The translations under genes and the position numbers were made by a program. Positions 1-8,245 of a DNA stretch of 64,000 nt are shown here, piece by piece. A model generated the notes under the pieces. The model ran no database searches. It was not told where the DNA came from and worked only from the letters and a program-made list of their open reading frames with translations. Position 1 is the stretch's first letter. The number at the start of each line of letters is the position of its first letter. The stretch is from positions 1 to 64,000 of the forward strand of contig JAIXZA010000159.1 of assembly GCA_027489965.1 (NCBI GenBank), read 5' to 3'. The DNA is from Verrucomicrobiaceae bacterium (GTDB lineage Bacteria; Verrucomicrobiota; Verrucomicrobiia; Verrucomicrobiales; Verrucomicrobiaceae).

Positions 1-1214
1 CCGTCGTTGTCGTGGCATTCGCCGGAGTCGGACCAGTCGGCGACGAAGACGTTGCCGTCGGGGCCGGTGAGGAGGTCGATGCCGCGGAACCATTTGTCTT
101 TGGCCTTCATGAAGTCGGGTGCATGCTTGCCGGTGTAGCCGCAGCCTTCACGGACGAGCTTGTCCATGTTGATGCGGTTGCCGTGCAGGTTGCAGGTGAG
201 CATGGCTCCTTCGTATTCCTTTGGCCAGACGCCACCTTGATAGATCAACATGCCGACATGGGCATGGCCGCCGCCGAGTTCGTCGGTCTTGCCTGAAACA
301 CCGAGTTTGCGAATGGCATCCCATTTTTCAGCGCCTGTGTCCCAATGAAAATGGTCGGCTGTTTGCTCAATCGTCTCATAGACATGTGGATTCAGATGAG
401 TGCCGAACATGCGACGGTAATACGCACCGGGAATGACATGCCAGAGGTGGCCAATGACGGTGTTGATCATGAACAGCTCCCCATCGGCATTCCAATCATG
501 CCCCCAGGAGTTGGTGCCACCATGGGCGACATTTTCAAAGATCTTTCGGGTAGGATGAAAGCGCCAGATGGCGCAGTTTAGCTTCGTGCGTTTGTCAGCA
601 GCTGTGCCGGGAGCACCGACAGCGGAAGTGTCCGTGATGCCATGACGACCATAAAGCCAGCCGTCAGGGCCCCAGCGCAGGCCGTTGACGATGTTGTGGC
701 CGATAGTCTTGGTGTTAAACCCATCCAGCAGGATCTCAGGCTCGCCATCAGGCACATCATCACCGTTTTTGTCAGCGATGAAGCTGAGGCTGCCGTTGTT
801 TAATATCCACACGCCGCCGTAACCTACCTCCACACTCGTGAGGTAGCTGCCCTGATCCCAGAAGACCTTGCGCCCGTCGTGCTTGCCGTCACCATCCTTG
901 TCCTCCAGAATGATGATGCAGTCGCGCAGACTTGTGTCCCAGCGAGCAGGATTTTCCGCATAGGTGTAGTTTTCCGCCACCCAGAGCCGCCCCTTGGCAT
1001 CCCAAGACATGGCGATGGGCTGCTGCACATCTGGCTCCGCCGCGAACACCTGGCATTTAAAACCGGGCGGCAGCTCCATGGTCCGTGCAACCTCCTCGGC
1101 AGGCATGGGCGAGCCTTTTTCGGAATTGAAGGGCGTGGGGAATTCCCCTTCCTTCGCCAAGGCTAAGGAGGACAAGGCAGCGATAACGCAGAATATCAAA
1201 GAGGATTTAAGCAT
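1..1214 (-). CDS. PVC-type membrane-bound dehydrogenase, N-terminal part (runs off left edge)
   Basis: I translated this by hand from the ATG at 1214; the frame is open to the left edge, so about 404 N-terminal residues are present and the C-terminus is missing. It begins with a Sec-type signal peptide (MLKSSLIFCVIAALSSLALA). Then follows the pattern of the 'putative membrane-bound dehydrogenase' N-terminal domain of Verrucomicrobia and Planctomycetes, a beta-propeller related to glucose/sorbosone dehydrogenases: LPPGFKCQVFAAEPDVQQPI, AMSWDAKGRLWVAENYTY, ILEDKDGDGKHDGRKVF, then GLRWGPDGWLYGRHG and VFVADWSDSGECHDND near the edge. Full-length members usually continue into HEAT-like repeats and a cytochrome c domain, which would lie outside. 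It is probably periplasmic and oxidises a sugar-like substrate, but the substrate is unknown. The family call is firm, the function is not. Confidence 0.85.
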   Translation of the reverse strand, partial: MLKSSLIFCVIAALSSLALAKEGEFPTPFNSEKGSPMPAEEVARTMELPPGFKCQVFAAEPDVQQPIAMSWDAKGRLWVAENYTYAENPARWDTSLRDCIIILEDKDGDGKHDGRKVFWDQGSYLTSVEVGYGGVWILNNGSLSFIADKNGDDVPDGEPEILLDGFNTKTIGHNIVNGLRWGPDGWLYGRHGITDTSAVGAPGTAADKRTKLNCAIWRFHPTRKIFENVAHGGTNSWGHDWNADGELFMINTVIGHLWHVIPGAYYRRMFGTHLNPHVYETIEQTADHFHWDTGAEKWDAIRKLGVSGKTDELGGGHAHVGMLIYQGGVWPKEYEGAMLTCNLHGNRINMDKLVREGCGYTGKHAPDFMKAKDKWFRGIDLLTGPDGNVFVADWSDSGECHDND

Positions 1215-1360
1215 GAGTCAGTCTGAACCAACGCCAACCAGAGGACAAGATTACAACCGTTGTGCATGAGTCTTTTGACGGATTGGCCTGAAAAGCCAGT
1301 CCAGACCCACGCTTGCATCTGGGCAGGTTGCCTTTATCCTCGCGGCCCCCAATACATACA

Positions 1361-2314
1361 ATGAATCAGCTCGATCAGCTCAAGCAGCATACCATCGTCG
1401 TCGCAGATACTGGTGACTTTGAGGCCATGAAGGCCTACAAGCCCCAGGACGCCACCACCAATCCGTCCCTTATTCTCCAGGCCTCCCAAAAGGCTGAGTA
1501 TCAATCTTTGGTCGATCAGGCCATCGCTGAATACAAAAGCAGCTCACTCACCGGCCCAGCCAAGGTGGAAGCCATCATGGACCGCATTTTGATCCTTTTC
1601 GGGCTCGAAATCCTCAAGATCGTCCCAGGTCGTGTGTCCACCGAAGTGGATGCCCGTCTGTCCTTCGATACCCAAGGCAACCTGGACAAAGCCCGTCAAC
1701 TCATTGGCATGTATGAGAAGGCTGGCATCGGACGTGAACGTGTTTTGATCAAAATTGCTTCCACTTGGGAAGGCATCAAAGCCGCTGAAATCCTGCAAAA
1801 AGAAGGCATCAATTGCAATCTGACGCTCCTTTTCAGCCTGGCCCAAGCCGTGGCCTGCGCCGAGGGCGGCATCAAACTGATCTCACCTTTTGTCGGTCGT
1901 ATCCTTGACTGGCACAAGAAGAGCACCGGCAAAGACTTTGCCCCAACGGAAGATCCGGGCGTGCTGTCCGTGACTCAGATCTACAATTACTACAAGCACT
2001 TCGGCTACAAAACTGAAGTCATGGGTGCCAGCTTCCGTAACAAGGGTGAAATCACCGAACTTGCAGGCTGTGACCTTCTGACCATCAGCCCAGGTCTGCT
2101 CGGCGAACTTCAGGCTTCTGAAGAAGCTCTGACGAAGAAACTCGACGCCACGGCTGCTCAATCTCTGAAGATCGACCGTATCGGCAGCGATGAAAAGACC
2201 TTCCGCTGGCTCTTCAATGAGGACGCCATGGCCACTGAAAAGACCGCTGAGGGCATCCGTAACTTCGGCAAAGACATCGTGAAGCTGGAGAAGCTGATCG
2301 AAGCTGGTCTATAA
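1361..2314 (+). CDS. tal: Transaldolase
   Basis: This is a 317-residue transaldolase, the same length as Escherichia coli TalB, of the non-oxidative pentose phosphate pathway. It transfers a dihydroxyacetone unit from sedoheptulose 7-phosphate to glyceraldehyde 3-phosphate in the cytoplasm. MNQLDQLKQHTIVVADTGDF and DATTNPSL at the N-terminus and the Schiff-base lysine in RVLIKIASTWEGIKAA (about K131) are all present. An in-frame ATG 48 bp upstream exists, but family alignment favours 1361, which starts exactly at the conserved MNQLDQLK. No strong Shine-Dalgarno precedes it. It stands alone, divergent from the dehydrogenase at the left edge and convergent with the L,D-transpeptidase gene, and is followed by two hairpins, the second a strong terminator. 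Confidence 0.97.
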   Translation: MNQLDQLKQHTIVVADTGDFEAMKAYKPQDATTNPSLILQASQKAEYQSLVDQAIAEYKSSSLTGPAKVEAIMDRILILFGLEILKIVPGRVSTEVDARLSFDTQGNLDKARQLIGMYEKAGIGRERVLIKIASTWEGIKAAEILQKEGINCNLTLLFSLAQAVACAEGGIKLISPFVGRILDWHKKSTGKDFAPTEDPGVLSVTQIYNYYKHFGYKTEVMGASFRNKGEITELAGCDLLTISPGLLGELQASEEALTKKLDATAAQSLKIDRIGSDEKTFRWLFNEDAMATEKTAEGIRNFGKDIVKLEKLIEAGL

Positions 2315-2320
2315 AAAGCC

Positions 2321-2338
2321 GCAGACTCTTCGGTCTGC
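2321..2338 (+). terminator. Short hairpin just after tal
   Basis: GCAGAC, loop TCTTCG, GTCTGC form a 6-bp stem seven bases after the tal stop codon. There is no long T tract, so it is probably an accessory or RNA-stabilising hairpin ahead of the stronger one downstream. Confidence 0.4.
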
Positions 2339-2351
2339 TTGAACTCACTCC

Positions 2352-2385
2352 AAAAGCGCGATTCTGAAAAGGATCGCGCTTTTTT
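2352..2385. terminator. Strong intrinsic terminator between tal and the convergent L,D-transpeptidase gene
   Basis: AAAAGCGCGAT and ATCGCGCTTTT form an 11-bp stem around a 10-base loop, followed by more T on the + strand. The A run on the left arm becomes a T run on the opposite strand, so it can work in both directions, as its place between two convergent genes suggests. Confidence 0.85.
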
Positions 2386-2396
2386 GTCCTCTGACT

Positions 2397-3743
2397 TCAA
2401 TGCACAATCTGCACCTCATCCCCCACACGGCAGATGCCAAAGAACTTCTGCGCCTTCTCATACGGAAGCCGAATACAACCGTGAGAAGCTGGACGACCCG
2501 TGACATAGCCACTGTGCAGCCCAATAGCACTACAATTCAGGCGCATAAAATAGGGCATGGAACAGTGATACAATGTGCTGGTCCAACTCCGATGTTTGTC
2601 CGTGATGACGTAGCGGCCGGCGGGCGTGTTATAGCCTTCACGTCCGGTGGAAACGGAGCAGGTGTCAATCAAGACACCCTCTTTGACCACCCAGACCCGC
2701 TGCTTGGAAAGGTCAATCGTGACCAAAATCTCAGGCTCAGATTCCGGCTGCCGACCTAGAATGATGCGCATGAGGAAAAGATAGCCTTGTTCAGCCGCGA
2801 AGTTGATCGGATAACGATGATAACGCGTGGTGCATTTGGAGGTGCTTGCCCCGGATCTGAGCAACTCAGCGGCTCCCTCGACGTCACCTCGAGAAGCACA
2901 AGCGATCAAGGGAGTCACACCTCGGTCATCTTCGAGACTGTTTTTGAGATCCTTGATGGTGACGCGATCCATCAAAGCCTTTGTGGGTGGCGAATTGAAA
3001 CGCGTGTTTGGATCAGCCCCCGCAGCGATCAGCGCGCGATAGATGTCCACACCACGGCGAAGTGAAGCCAGCGCCAGAGGCGGTTGTTTCTCATAACCCA
3101 ACTGCGTTACCTCCGCGCCGCTGTGGAGCAAAGCCCGCACGCATTTTGCGGAGCCGACACGCACAGCCGTGGAAAGAATCGTGTCACCGCCAGGAGTCGG
3201 CTCATTGGCATCCGCACCACGTGCCAGCAGATCATTGACCCATTCTTCATCATCCATCAGAACCGCATAATGCAGTAAAGGCAGCCCACCGATCTCAGGC
3301 AATTCAGTGCGGAATTTTTCAATCACGTCGTCTCGAAAAACCGTCCATGCCCAGGCTTCCGGTTTCGCCGAAAAAGATGCGGCTTTTTCTAAAATCGGCG
3401 CTGACGCATCATAGAGCGGTTTTGTAGCTGCCTTAACGTCTGTAAGCGCAGCTTTTGGCAAATCTGGCCCTTGATTTGGCAGCTCAATTTCAGACGCTCC
3501 ATTTGATGATTTTGATTCCCTTTTTGGAGGGGTAACCCAATTCATCGAAGCCCCTGACATTTTCCGAACTCCTAACATAGGTGCCACGACACTCATCGAC
3601 TTAGCAGGCGTTGTCGGCTCATTCCCATACAGGGCACAGAAGGCAAAAAGCACAGACAGCGCCCCAGCAGCCATCAAACAACCCTGTAAGATTGCTTTAA
3701 AAAAGCTGTTAGTTTTCTGAGATGTTTTAAGATTTCCAGACAT
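2397..3743 (-). CDS. Ankyrin-repeat protein with C-terminal L,D-transpeptidase (YkuD) domain
   Basis: A 448-residue envelope protein when started at the ATG at 3743 (MSGNLKTSQK). An upstream in-frame ATG at 3812 would run into the region before the divergent gene and adds no conserved sequence. Near residues 15-40 there is one hydrophobic segment, an anchor or signal (AILQGCLMAAGALSVLFAFC). A low-complexity linker follows, then about five ankyrin-like units (for example LLHYAVLMDDEEWVNDLLA and PLIACASRGDVEGAAELLRS). The last 110 residues are a YkuD domain with the signature GLHSGYVTGRP then ASHGCIRLP; the catalytic Cys is about residue 423. L,D-transpeptidases make 3-3 peptidoglycan cross-links or attach proteins to peptidoglycan. 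The ankyrin part probably binds a protein partner, which is inference. Confidence 0.9.
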   Translation of the reverse strand: MSGNLKTSQKTNSFFKAILQGCLMAAGALSVLFAFCALYGNEPTTPAKSMSVVAPMLGVRKMSGASMNWVTPPKRESKSSNGASEIELPNQGPDLPKAALTDVKAATKPLYDASAPILEKAASFSAKPEAWAWTVFRDDVIEKFRTELPEIGGLPLLHYAVLMDDEEWVNDLLARGADANEPTPGGDTILSTAVRVGSAKCVRALLHSGAEVTQLGYEKQPPLALASLRRGVDIYRALIAAGADPNTRFNSPPTKALMDRVTIKDLKNSLEDDRGVTPLIACASRGDVEGAAELLRSGASTSKCTTRYHRYPINFAAEQGYLFLMRIILGRQPESEPEILVTIDLSKQRVWVVKEGVLIDTCSVSTGREGYNTPAGRYVITDKHRSWTSTLYHCSMPYFMRLNCSAIGLHSGYVTGRPASHGCIRLPYEKAQKFFGICRVGDEVQIVH

Positions 3744-3868
3744 TGCAACGAATTGACAACCTAACCCAAACCATAACTCGACTTCACTTTCCAGGAGCGA
3801 GAAGTTTGCCATTTTTGCAACTCATTCATTCTAAATACAAGCACAACATTTCTAGTAATTCGACACTC

Positions 3869-5278
3869 ATGAAGACCAGCGACATCCACATCACCTCTGC
3901 CTCCGTTTATTTTATCCCTGTAAACATGCGCGTGCCGCTGAAATTCGGCCCAGAGACGGTGACTCGTGTCGTATGCCTGCGGGTGAAAGTCGGCATCCAA
4001 GATCGTGAAGGCCGTCAAGCCGAAGGCTGGGGCGAGACACCACTGAGTGTTTCCTGGGTCTGGCCAAGCACCATCAGCGTGGCCGAGCGTGCTCAGCGCA
4101 TGGAAGACTTCTCTGTCCGCCTCGCCAAGCGCTTGATGAGCTGCGGACTTCAGGGACACCCCATGGAAATCGGATCTGACTTTATCCATCATCACCTTGC
4201 CGATGAAACCCGCGCAGCCAATGCAGCTGCAGGCGCACAAACAGCGGATGCTGAAATGCCCTATCTAGGATCACTCGTGGCTTTTAGCGCCTTTGACATC
4301 GCCATTCATGATGCTTTTGGCAACCTGCTGGGACGTGATGTGTATGAGACCTATGGGCCCGAGTTCATGAATCGCGATCTCAGCGCCTATCTTCAACCTG
4401 AAGAAGGCAGTGGCATCGACTTTGCGGGTCGATATCCACAGGATTACTTTGCGGCCAAAACGAAGACTTCCCTGCCCGTCTGGCACCTCGTCGGCGGCGT
4501 GGATGCCCTGGAAGCCACCGATCTGAACGGTAGCGAGCCCAGCGACCAACACCCCATTTTACTGGCCGATTGGATTCAGCGTGATGGCCTAAAATGCCTC
4601 AAAGTGAAACTCCGCGGCACGGATGCCGCCTGGGATTATGAGCGCATGGTCCGCATCGGTCGCATTGCTTTTGCCAATGGCGTGCGCTGGCTAAGTGCGG
4701 ACTTCAACTGCACGGTCAAAGATCCTGCTTATGTGAATGCCATCAGCGACCGACTCCTGGCGGAGGAACCTGAGATCTACGCCCGCACTTTATACATCGA
4801 GCAACCTTTCCCCTATGATCTGGAAGCGCATCAGATCGATGTCCGCAGCGTCTCTGCCCGTAAACCGCTGTTTCTCGATGAAAGCGCTCACGACTGGGAA
4901 TTCGTCCGCCTCGGTCGCCGACTTGGCTGGAGCGGCGTAGCGCTGAAGACCTGCAAAACACAGACCGGGGCTCTTTTGAGTCTCTGCTGGGCCAAAGCAC
5001 ACGGAATGCCACTGATGGTACAGGATCTCACCAATCCCATGCTGGCCATCATTCCGCACGTCAAACTCGCTGCCCATGCAGGCACAATTCAGGGCGTAGA
5101 ATGCAATGCCATGCAGTTTTACCCCGATGCATCCATCCTTGAAGAGCGCGTACATCCCGGACTTTATCGACGCCGTGATGGTATCGTCGATCTCAGCACC
5201 CTGACTGGCAGCGGCTTCGGCTACCGGGTTGAGGAAATCGCAAGGGAACTTCCGAAACCAGCTTTTGTTTCGGCTTAA
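3869..5278 (+). CDS. Mandelate racemase/muconate-lactonizing-type enolase superfamily enzyme
   Basis: A 469-residue protein from the ATG at 3869 (MKTSDIHITSASVYF). The open frame extends 42 residues further upstream, but that part crosses the start of the divergent gene and looks non-coding. Enolase-superfamily features appear in order: a catalytic-lysine type segment LKCLKVKLRG, then metal ligands in WLSADFNCT, LYIEQPFPYDLE and KPLFLDESAHDWE, then KTCKTQTGALLSLCWAKAHG and a late PLMVQDLTNP. Such enzymes abstract a proton next to a carboxylate with Mg2+. The substrate (sugar acid, dipeptide or other) cannot be assigned from sequence. It is somewhat longer than typical members (350-450) because of insertions around residues 190-220. 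It ends in a 4-bp convergent overlap with the next gene. Confidence 0.88.
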   Translation: MKTSDIHITSASVYFIPVNMRVPLKFGPETVTRVVCLRVKVGIQDREGRQAEGWGETPLSVSWVWPSTISVAERAQRMEDFSVRLAKRLMSCGLQGHPMEIGSDFIHHHLADETRAANAAAGAQTADAEMPYLGSLVAFSAFDIAIHDAFGNLLGRDVYETYGPEFMNRDLSAYLQPEEGSGIDFAGRYPQDYFAAKTKTSLPVWHLVGGVDALEATDLNGSEPSDQHPILLADWIQRDGLKCLKVKLRGTDAAWDYERMVRIGRIAFANGVRWLSADFNCTVKDPAYVNAISDRLLAEEPEIYARTLYIEQPFPYDLEAHQIDVRSVSARKPLFLDESAHDWEFVRLGRRLGWSGVALKTCKTQTGALLSLCWAKAHGMPLMVQDLTNPMLAIIPHVKLAAHAGTIQGVECNAMQFYPDASILEERVHPGLYRRRDGIVDLSTLTGSGFGYRVEEIARELPKPAFVSA

Positions 5279-5844
5279 GGCGCTGTTTTGTTAGCAGGTG
5301 GGGCCGCCACCGAAAAAGGGCGGCTCGTTTCACCTGGAAAAAGCACCATCACTTTCGGCTCGGTCAGACTCGGATTCTTCAGCAAAAGAATCAGACTGAC
5401 CTGAGCTGCCTGACCAAAACCCAACGCAAAAGTTCCTTGCCCAGGCGGCACGATGCTTTTGAAAGTGGCCAAAAGATGCACCTCAGTCGTCTCAGCTGTC
5501 AGCGGGAGATTTGTGGTGCCATCCATGGCCCGCCAAGTCACCTCAGGCAGCGGCACAACAACGGAACCAAACTGGAGCTTAAAATTCGCGCTGAGATAAG
5601 CCGCCGCTTTTTCAAAGGTGGCCTTCACCTGCTCTGGCGTCTGCTCCAGATACCAGGCAGCCACCACTGGCGGCAGCGAAGTAGGCTGATCGGATAGAAT
5701 CACACGCGGATCCACATTCACTTTCATTTCAAAATGCCCCTGCGAGTCAAAATCAGCCTCAATGGTCATGTTCGGCACCTGATGAGCCTTCGCGGAAGCT
5801 GCGAGGAATAAGGTCAGGAGGAAGTAGCGAAGGGAATGTGGCAT
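5275..5844 (-). CDS. Secreted protein of unknown function
   Basis: A 189-residue protein with a clear signal peptide (MPHSLRYFLLTLFLAASAKA, cleavage before HQVPN). I do not recognise the mature domain. It alternates beta-type segments (MTIEADFDSQGHFEMKVNVD, EVHLLATFKSI, VSLILLLKNPS) with one amphipathic helix (EQVKATFEKAAAYLSANF), and the C-terminus ends in VLFPGETSRPFSV. The pattern suggests a small periplasmic beta-sandwich, which is only an impression. It lies 29 bp downstream of the caspase-like gene on the same strand and may be cotranscribed with it. Confidence 0.8.
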   Translation of the reverse strand: MPHSLRYFLLTLFLAASAKAHQVPNMTIEADFDSQGHFEMKVNVDPRVILSDQPTSLPPVVAAWYLEQTPEQVKATFEKAAAYLSANFKLQFGSVVVPLPEVTWRAMDGTTNLPLTAETTEVHLLATFKSIVPPGQGTFALGFGQAAQVSLILLLKNPSLTEPKVMVLFPGETSRPFSVAAPPANKTAP

Positions 5845-5873
5845 GAGGAGATAGCTGTGGGCCCGTAGACTTT

Positions 5874-7244
5874 TTATAGAATCTTCGCCAGCGCTTCCTT
5901 GGCCATCTGCCGCGCTTTCGGCTGATTAAACTTGGGATCGCTCACGGCTTTGAAGTCAGCCCTAGCACTCTCTTTATCCCCAAGAATCAAATGAGTGCGG
6001 CAGCGATTGTAGAGAATGTAGGCGTCTTCTGGGGCCAATGGGATTGCAAGGTTGAAGACATCGAGAGCTTCATCGGCACGACCTAAAACCAATAATGAGT
6101 CACCTTGACGGTTGTAGGCTTTGGCGAGCAGTTCATTAAACTGCGCATGATTTTTAGAAAGACATTCAGGCAAAGCTGCAATGATGCCCTCACAGGTCTG
6201 CAAACAAAGCGTGGCCTGCTCAGAGCTAATACGGGTGTTTTTTAAAACCTCCTTCACTTGATCCAAAAGCGCAGCCAAAGGCTCTGCCGCTTCATCATTT
6301 GGCCCATCGATATCAGCCCTGGCTTTGAGTGCTGCGATGGCTTCACTGGCTTTCTTCACAGAGACCAACCGCTTCACTTCTGCCAACGTGGGGGCGGTCA
6401 AAGGCTCGGCTTTCACTACAGATGCGGGTGCGGAAACAGCAGGCTCAGTCAAGTTCGCAGGTCCGGCAAGATAGATATCATCTCCGACCAAGCGCGAGTA
6501 CTCAGCGGGAATCTGCTTCCCTTCCGAAACCTCCAGCACACCAGCTCGGGTCCGTTTAAAAACCTGCTCAATTGTCAGCCCCGGCGTCTTGAGATGTTTG
6601 AGGAGTTCCCCCGTGTAGAGACCATTGGTCGCATCACCATCCAGCGCCGTTTGACCTGCATCCGTGGCAAAAGCGATCAGCGATCCCGCTGGCGGCTTCA
6701 TTTCAGCCAATCCACCAGCCTCACTCACCTCACGAGTGCGGCCGGTCTTGGCTAGAGCCGTGGTGCGGCAGGCATCTAGGATGATTAAATTGCAGCCAGC
6801 GCCGGCCGCCCTCATGTCGGCCACGGCTTGCTCCACATTAAACAAGCGTGTCTCTGCCAGCATCCGAAGCGTCACATCATCGGCACCTTGAGCACTGTAA
6901 CCTGACTTGATGGGCAGAAGGTAGTTTGACCCGCCAATGCTTAGCCCATGACCTGCATAATAAAAGAGCCCCACCTCTTTTCCTGCCAGAGTGGCCCTAA
7001 ATTCCAACACCGCCTTAATGAGCTGATCACGACTGACATTCTGCCGCTCAATTACCTGAAAGCCTAGCGCGCGGAGCGTCGCAGCCATAGCCTTGGCATC
7101 ATTGACCGTATTTTTTAGCGGACCTGCCTCGGCCTCGTAGCGAGCATTGCCAATCACTAGCGCCGTGCGCATGGCCGCAGCCTCCCGTGATTGCAGGGAA
7201 CCGCAAAGAAGGCAAAAGCTGAGAAGTGCCAAAAAGAGTCGCAT
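5874..7244 (-). CDS. Secreted caspase-like (peptidase C14) protein with TPR region
   Basis: A 456-residue protein started at the ATG at 7244, which gives a proper signal peptide (MRLFLALLSFCLLCGSLQS); a longer frame to 7295 would bury it. Residues about 25-260 are a caspase/metacaspase p20-like domain: RTALVIGNARY, NDAKAMAATLRALGF, the catalytic His in LFYYAGHGL (about H99) and the catalytic Cys in NLIILDACRT (about C159). Residues about 300-456 are helical with TPR-like units near the end (RQGDSLLVLGRADEALDVFN). Bacterial members usually cleave after Arg or Lys and some act in stress or death responses. Here the signal peptide places it outside the cytoplasm. It is divergent from an NlpC/P60-like lipoprotein gene with only 54 bp between the starts. 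Confidence 0.9.
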   Translation of the reverse strand: MRLFLALLSFCLLCGSLQSREAAAMRTALVIGNARYEAEAGPLKNTVNDAKAMAATLRALGFQVIERQNVSRDQLIKAVLEFRATLAGKEVGLFYYAGHGLSIGGSNYLLPIKSGYSAQGADDVTLRMLAETRLFNVEQAVADMRAAGAGCNLIILDACRTTALAKTGRTREVSEAGGLAEMKPPAGSLIAFATDAGQTALDGDATNGLYTGELLKHLKTPGLTIEQVFKRTRAGVLEVSEGKQIPAEYSRLVGDDIYLAGPANLTEPAVSAPASVVKAEPLTAPTLAEVKRLVSVKKASEAIAALKARADIDGPNDEAAEPLAALLDQVKEVLKNTRISSEQATLCLQTCEGIIAALPECLSKNHAQFNELLAKAYNRQGDSLLVLGRADEALDVFNLAIPLAPEDAYILYNRCRTHLILGDKESARADFKAVSDPKFNQPKARQMAKEALAKIL

Positions 7245-7298
7245 TTTCAGAAGTGTTTGCGCGGAGCCGCTAGAAGGCAAAAGGATTGGGAACAAAAG

Positions 7299-8156
7299 AT
7301 GACACCGACTTTCCCGCGAATTATCATCACCGCAGCCGCAATCATGGGGTTTGTCGTGAGCTGCAAAACCGTAGTGCCAAACGATACAAATGGAGAATCA
7401 ATGCCGCCCGTTCTCGTCGCAGGAGATGCCGATGCACCCTCGCAAATCACCCCAAGTCAGTCTTTGCAGATCGCTCAGAAGTTCATGAATCATGAGTGGC
7501 GGCCCTTTGCGCGGAATATCCTCCACGGTGCTGATCAGAGAGGTATCGTCGTCAACACACCAGATGCCAGTTTTAAAGATCCCCTGGCCCGCAGTGGCTG
7601 GTGGCTGCCAGGAGAAGTTAATCGTGGGGTTCCTTATAAATGGGGCGGATTTGACGACACATCCTCCTTTGACCGCCAAGTCGCCACGGGTGTAGCTGCT
7701 GGCGATGTCTCATCACCGCAAAAAAGACGTGCTGACAATGCAGGCGTCAGCGATCAAGCCGCAGGCGTCGACTGCTCAGGCTTCATCTCTCGCTGCCTGA
7801 ATCTGCCGACAGTGCATGACACCACCCAGCTCCCAAATATCTGTCGTCACATCGAGCCTCAAGATCTGCGCCCGGGCGACATCCTCAACATCCCCAGAGG
7901 CCATGTCATCCTCTGTGCAGGCTGGGCGCGACCGGATCAAAGCTGGATCTACTACTACGAAACTGGAGGCCCACCCGACTATTGGAAGCCCGGCCTCAAA
8001 GAAGCCCCACTCGCTGCCCTCTTAGAATTAGGCTACACCCCGCTCCGCTACCGAGGTATGGCCTACGAACAAAAAACCTCCGGCAAAGAAGTCCTCACTC
8101 GCAGCGCCATTTCAAAAGCTGAAACGGTAACTGAACCAGTGATTGGCGAGCCCTAA
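7299..8156 (+). CDS. Lipoprotein with NlpC/P60-like cysteine peptidase domain
   Basis: A 285-residue protein from the ATG at 7299 (MTPTFPRIIITAAAIMGFVV then SCKTV), which gives a lipobox-like VVSC and an expected lipidated Cys. A start at 7191 would add residues without a signal and would overlap the divergent gene. The catalytic core has the NlpC/P60 pattern: GVDCSGFISRCL with the nucleophile Cys, then LRPGDILNIPRGHVILCAGW with the catalytic His, and a polar residue in WIYYYETGG. Such enzymes cut peptidoglycan stem peptides or related amide bonds. It probably sits in the inner leaflet of the outer membrane or on the inner membrane. The exact substrate is unknown. Confidence 0.85.
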   Translation: MTPTFPRIIITAAAIMGFVVSCKTVVPNDTNGESMPPVLVAGDADAPSQITPSQSLQIAQKFMNHEWRPFARNILHGADQRGIVVNTPDASFKDPLARSGWWLPGEVNRGVPYKWGGFDDTSSFDRQVATGVAAGDVSSPQKRRADNAGVSDQAAGVDCSGFISRCLNLPTVHDTTQLPNICRHIEPQDLRPGDILNIPRGHVILCAGWARPDQSWIYYYETGGPPDYWKPGLKEAPLAALLELGYTPLRYRGMAYEQKTSGKEVLTRSAISKAETVTEPVIGEP

Positions 8157-8245
8157 ACAAGCCCGATTGAAACAAAAAAAGGCAATCGAAGTCGAGAAAC
8201 GCATTCACCTGCTACTTGCGCGAGCGCGGGACGACTGCCAGTTTA

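Noticed and set aside
3743..3868. 42-residue N-terminal extension of the enolase-superfamily gene
   Set aside because: It lies in the divergent promoter region and does not resemble the family; the start at 3869 gives a normal N-terminus.
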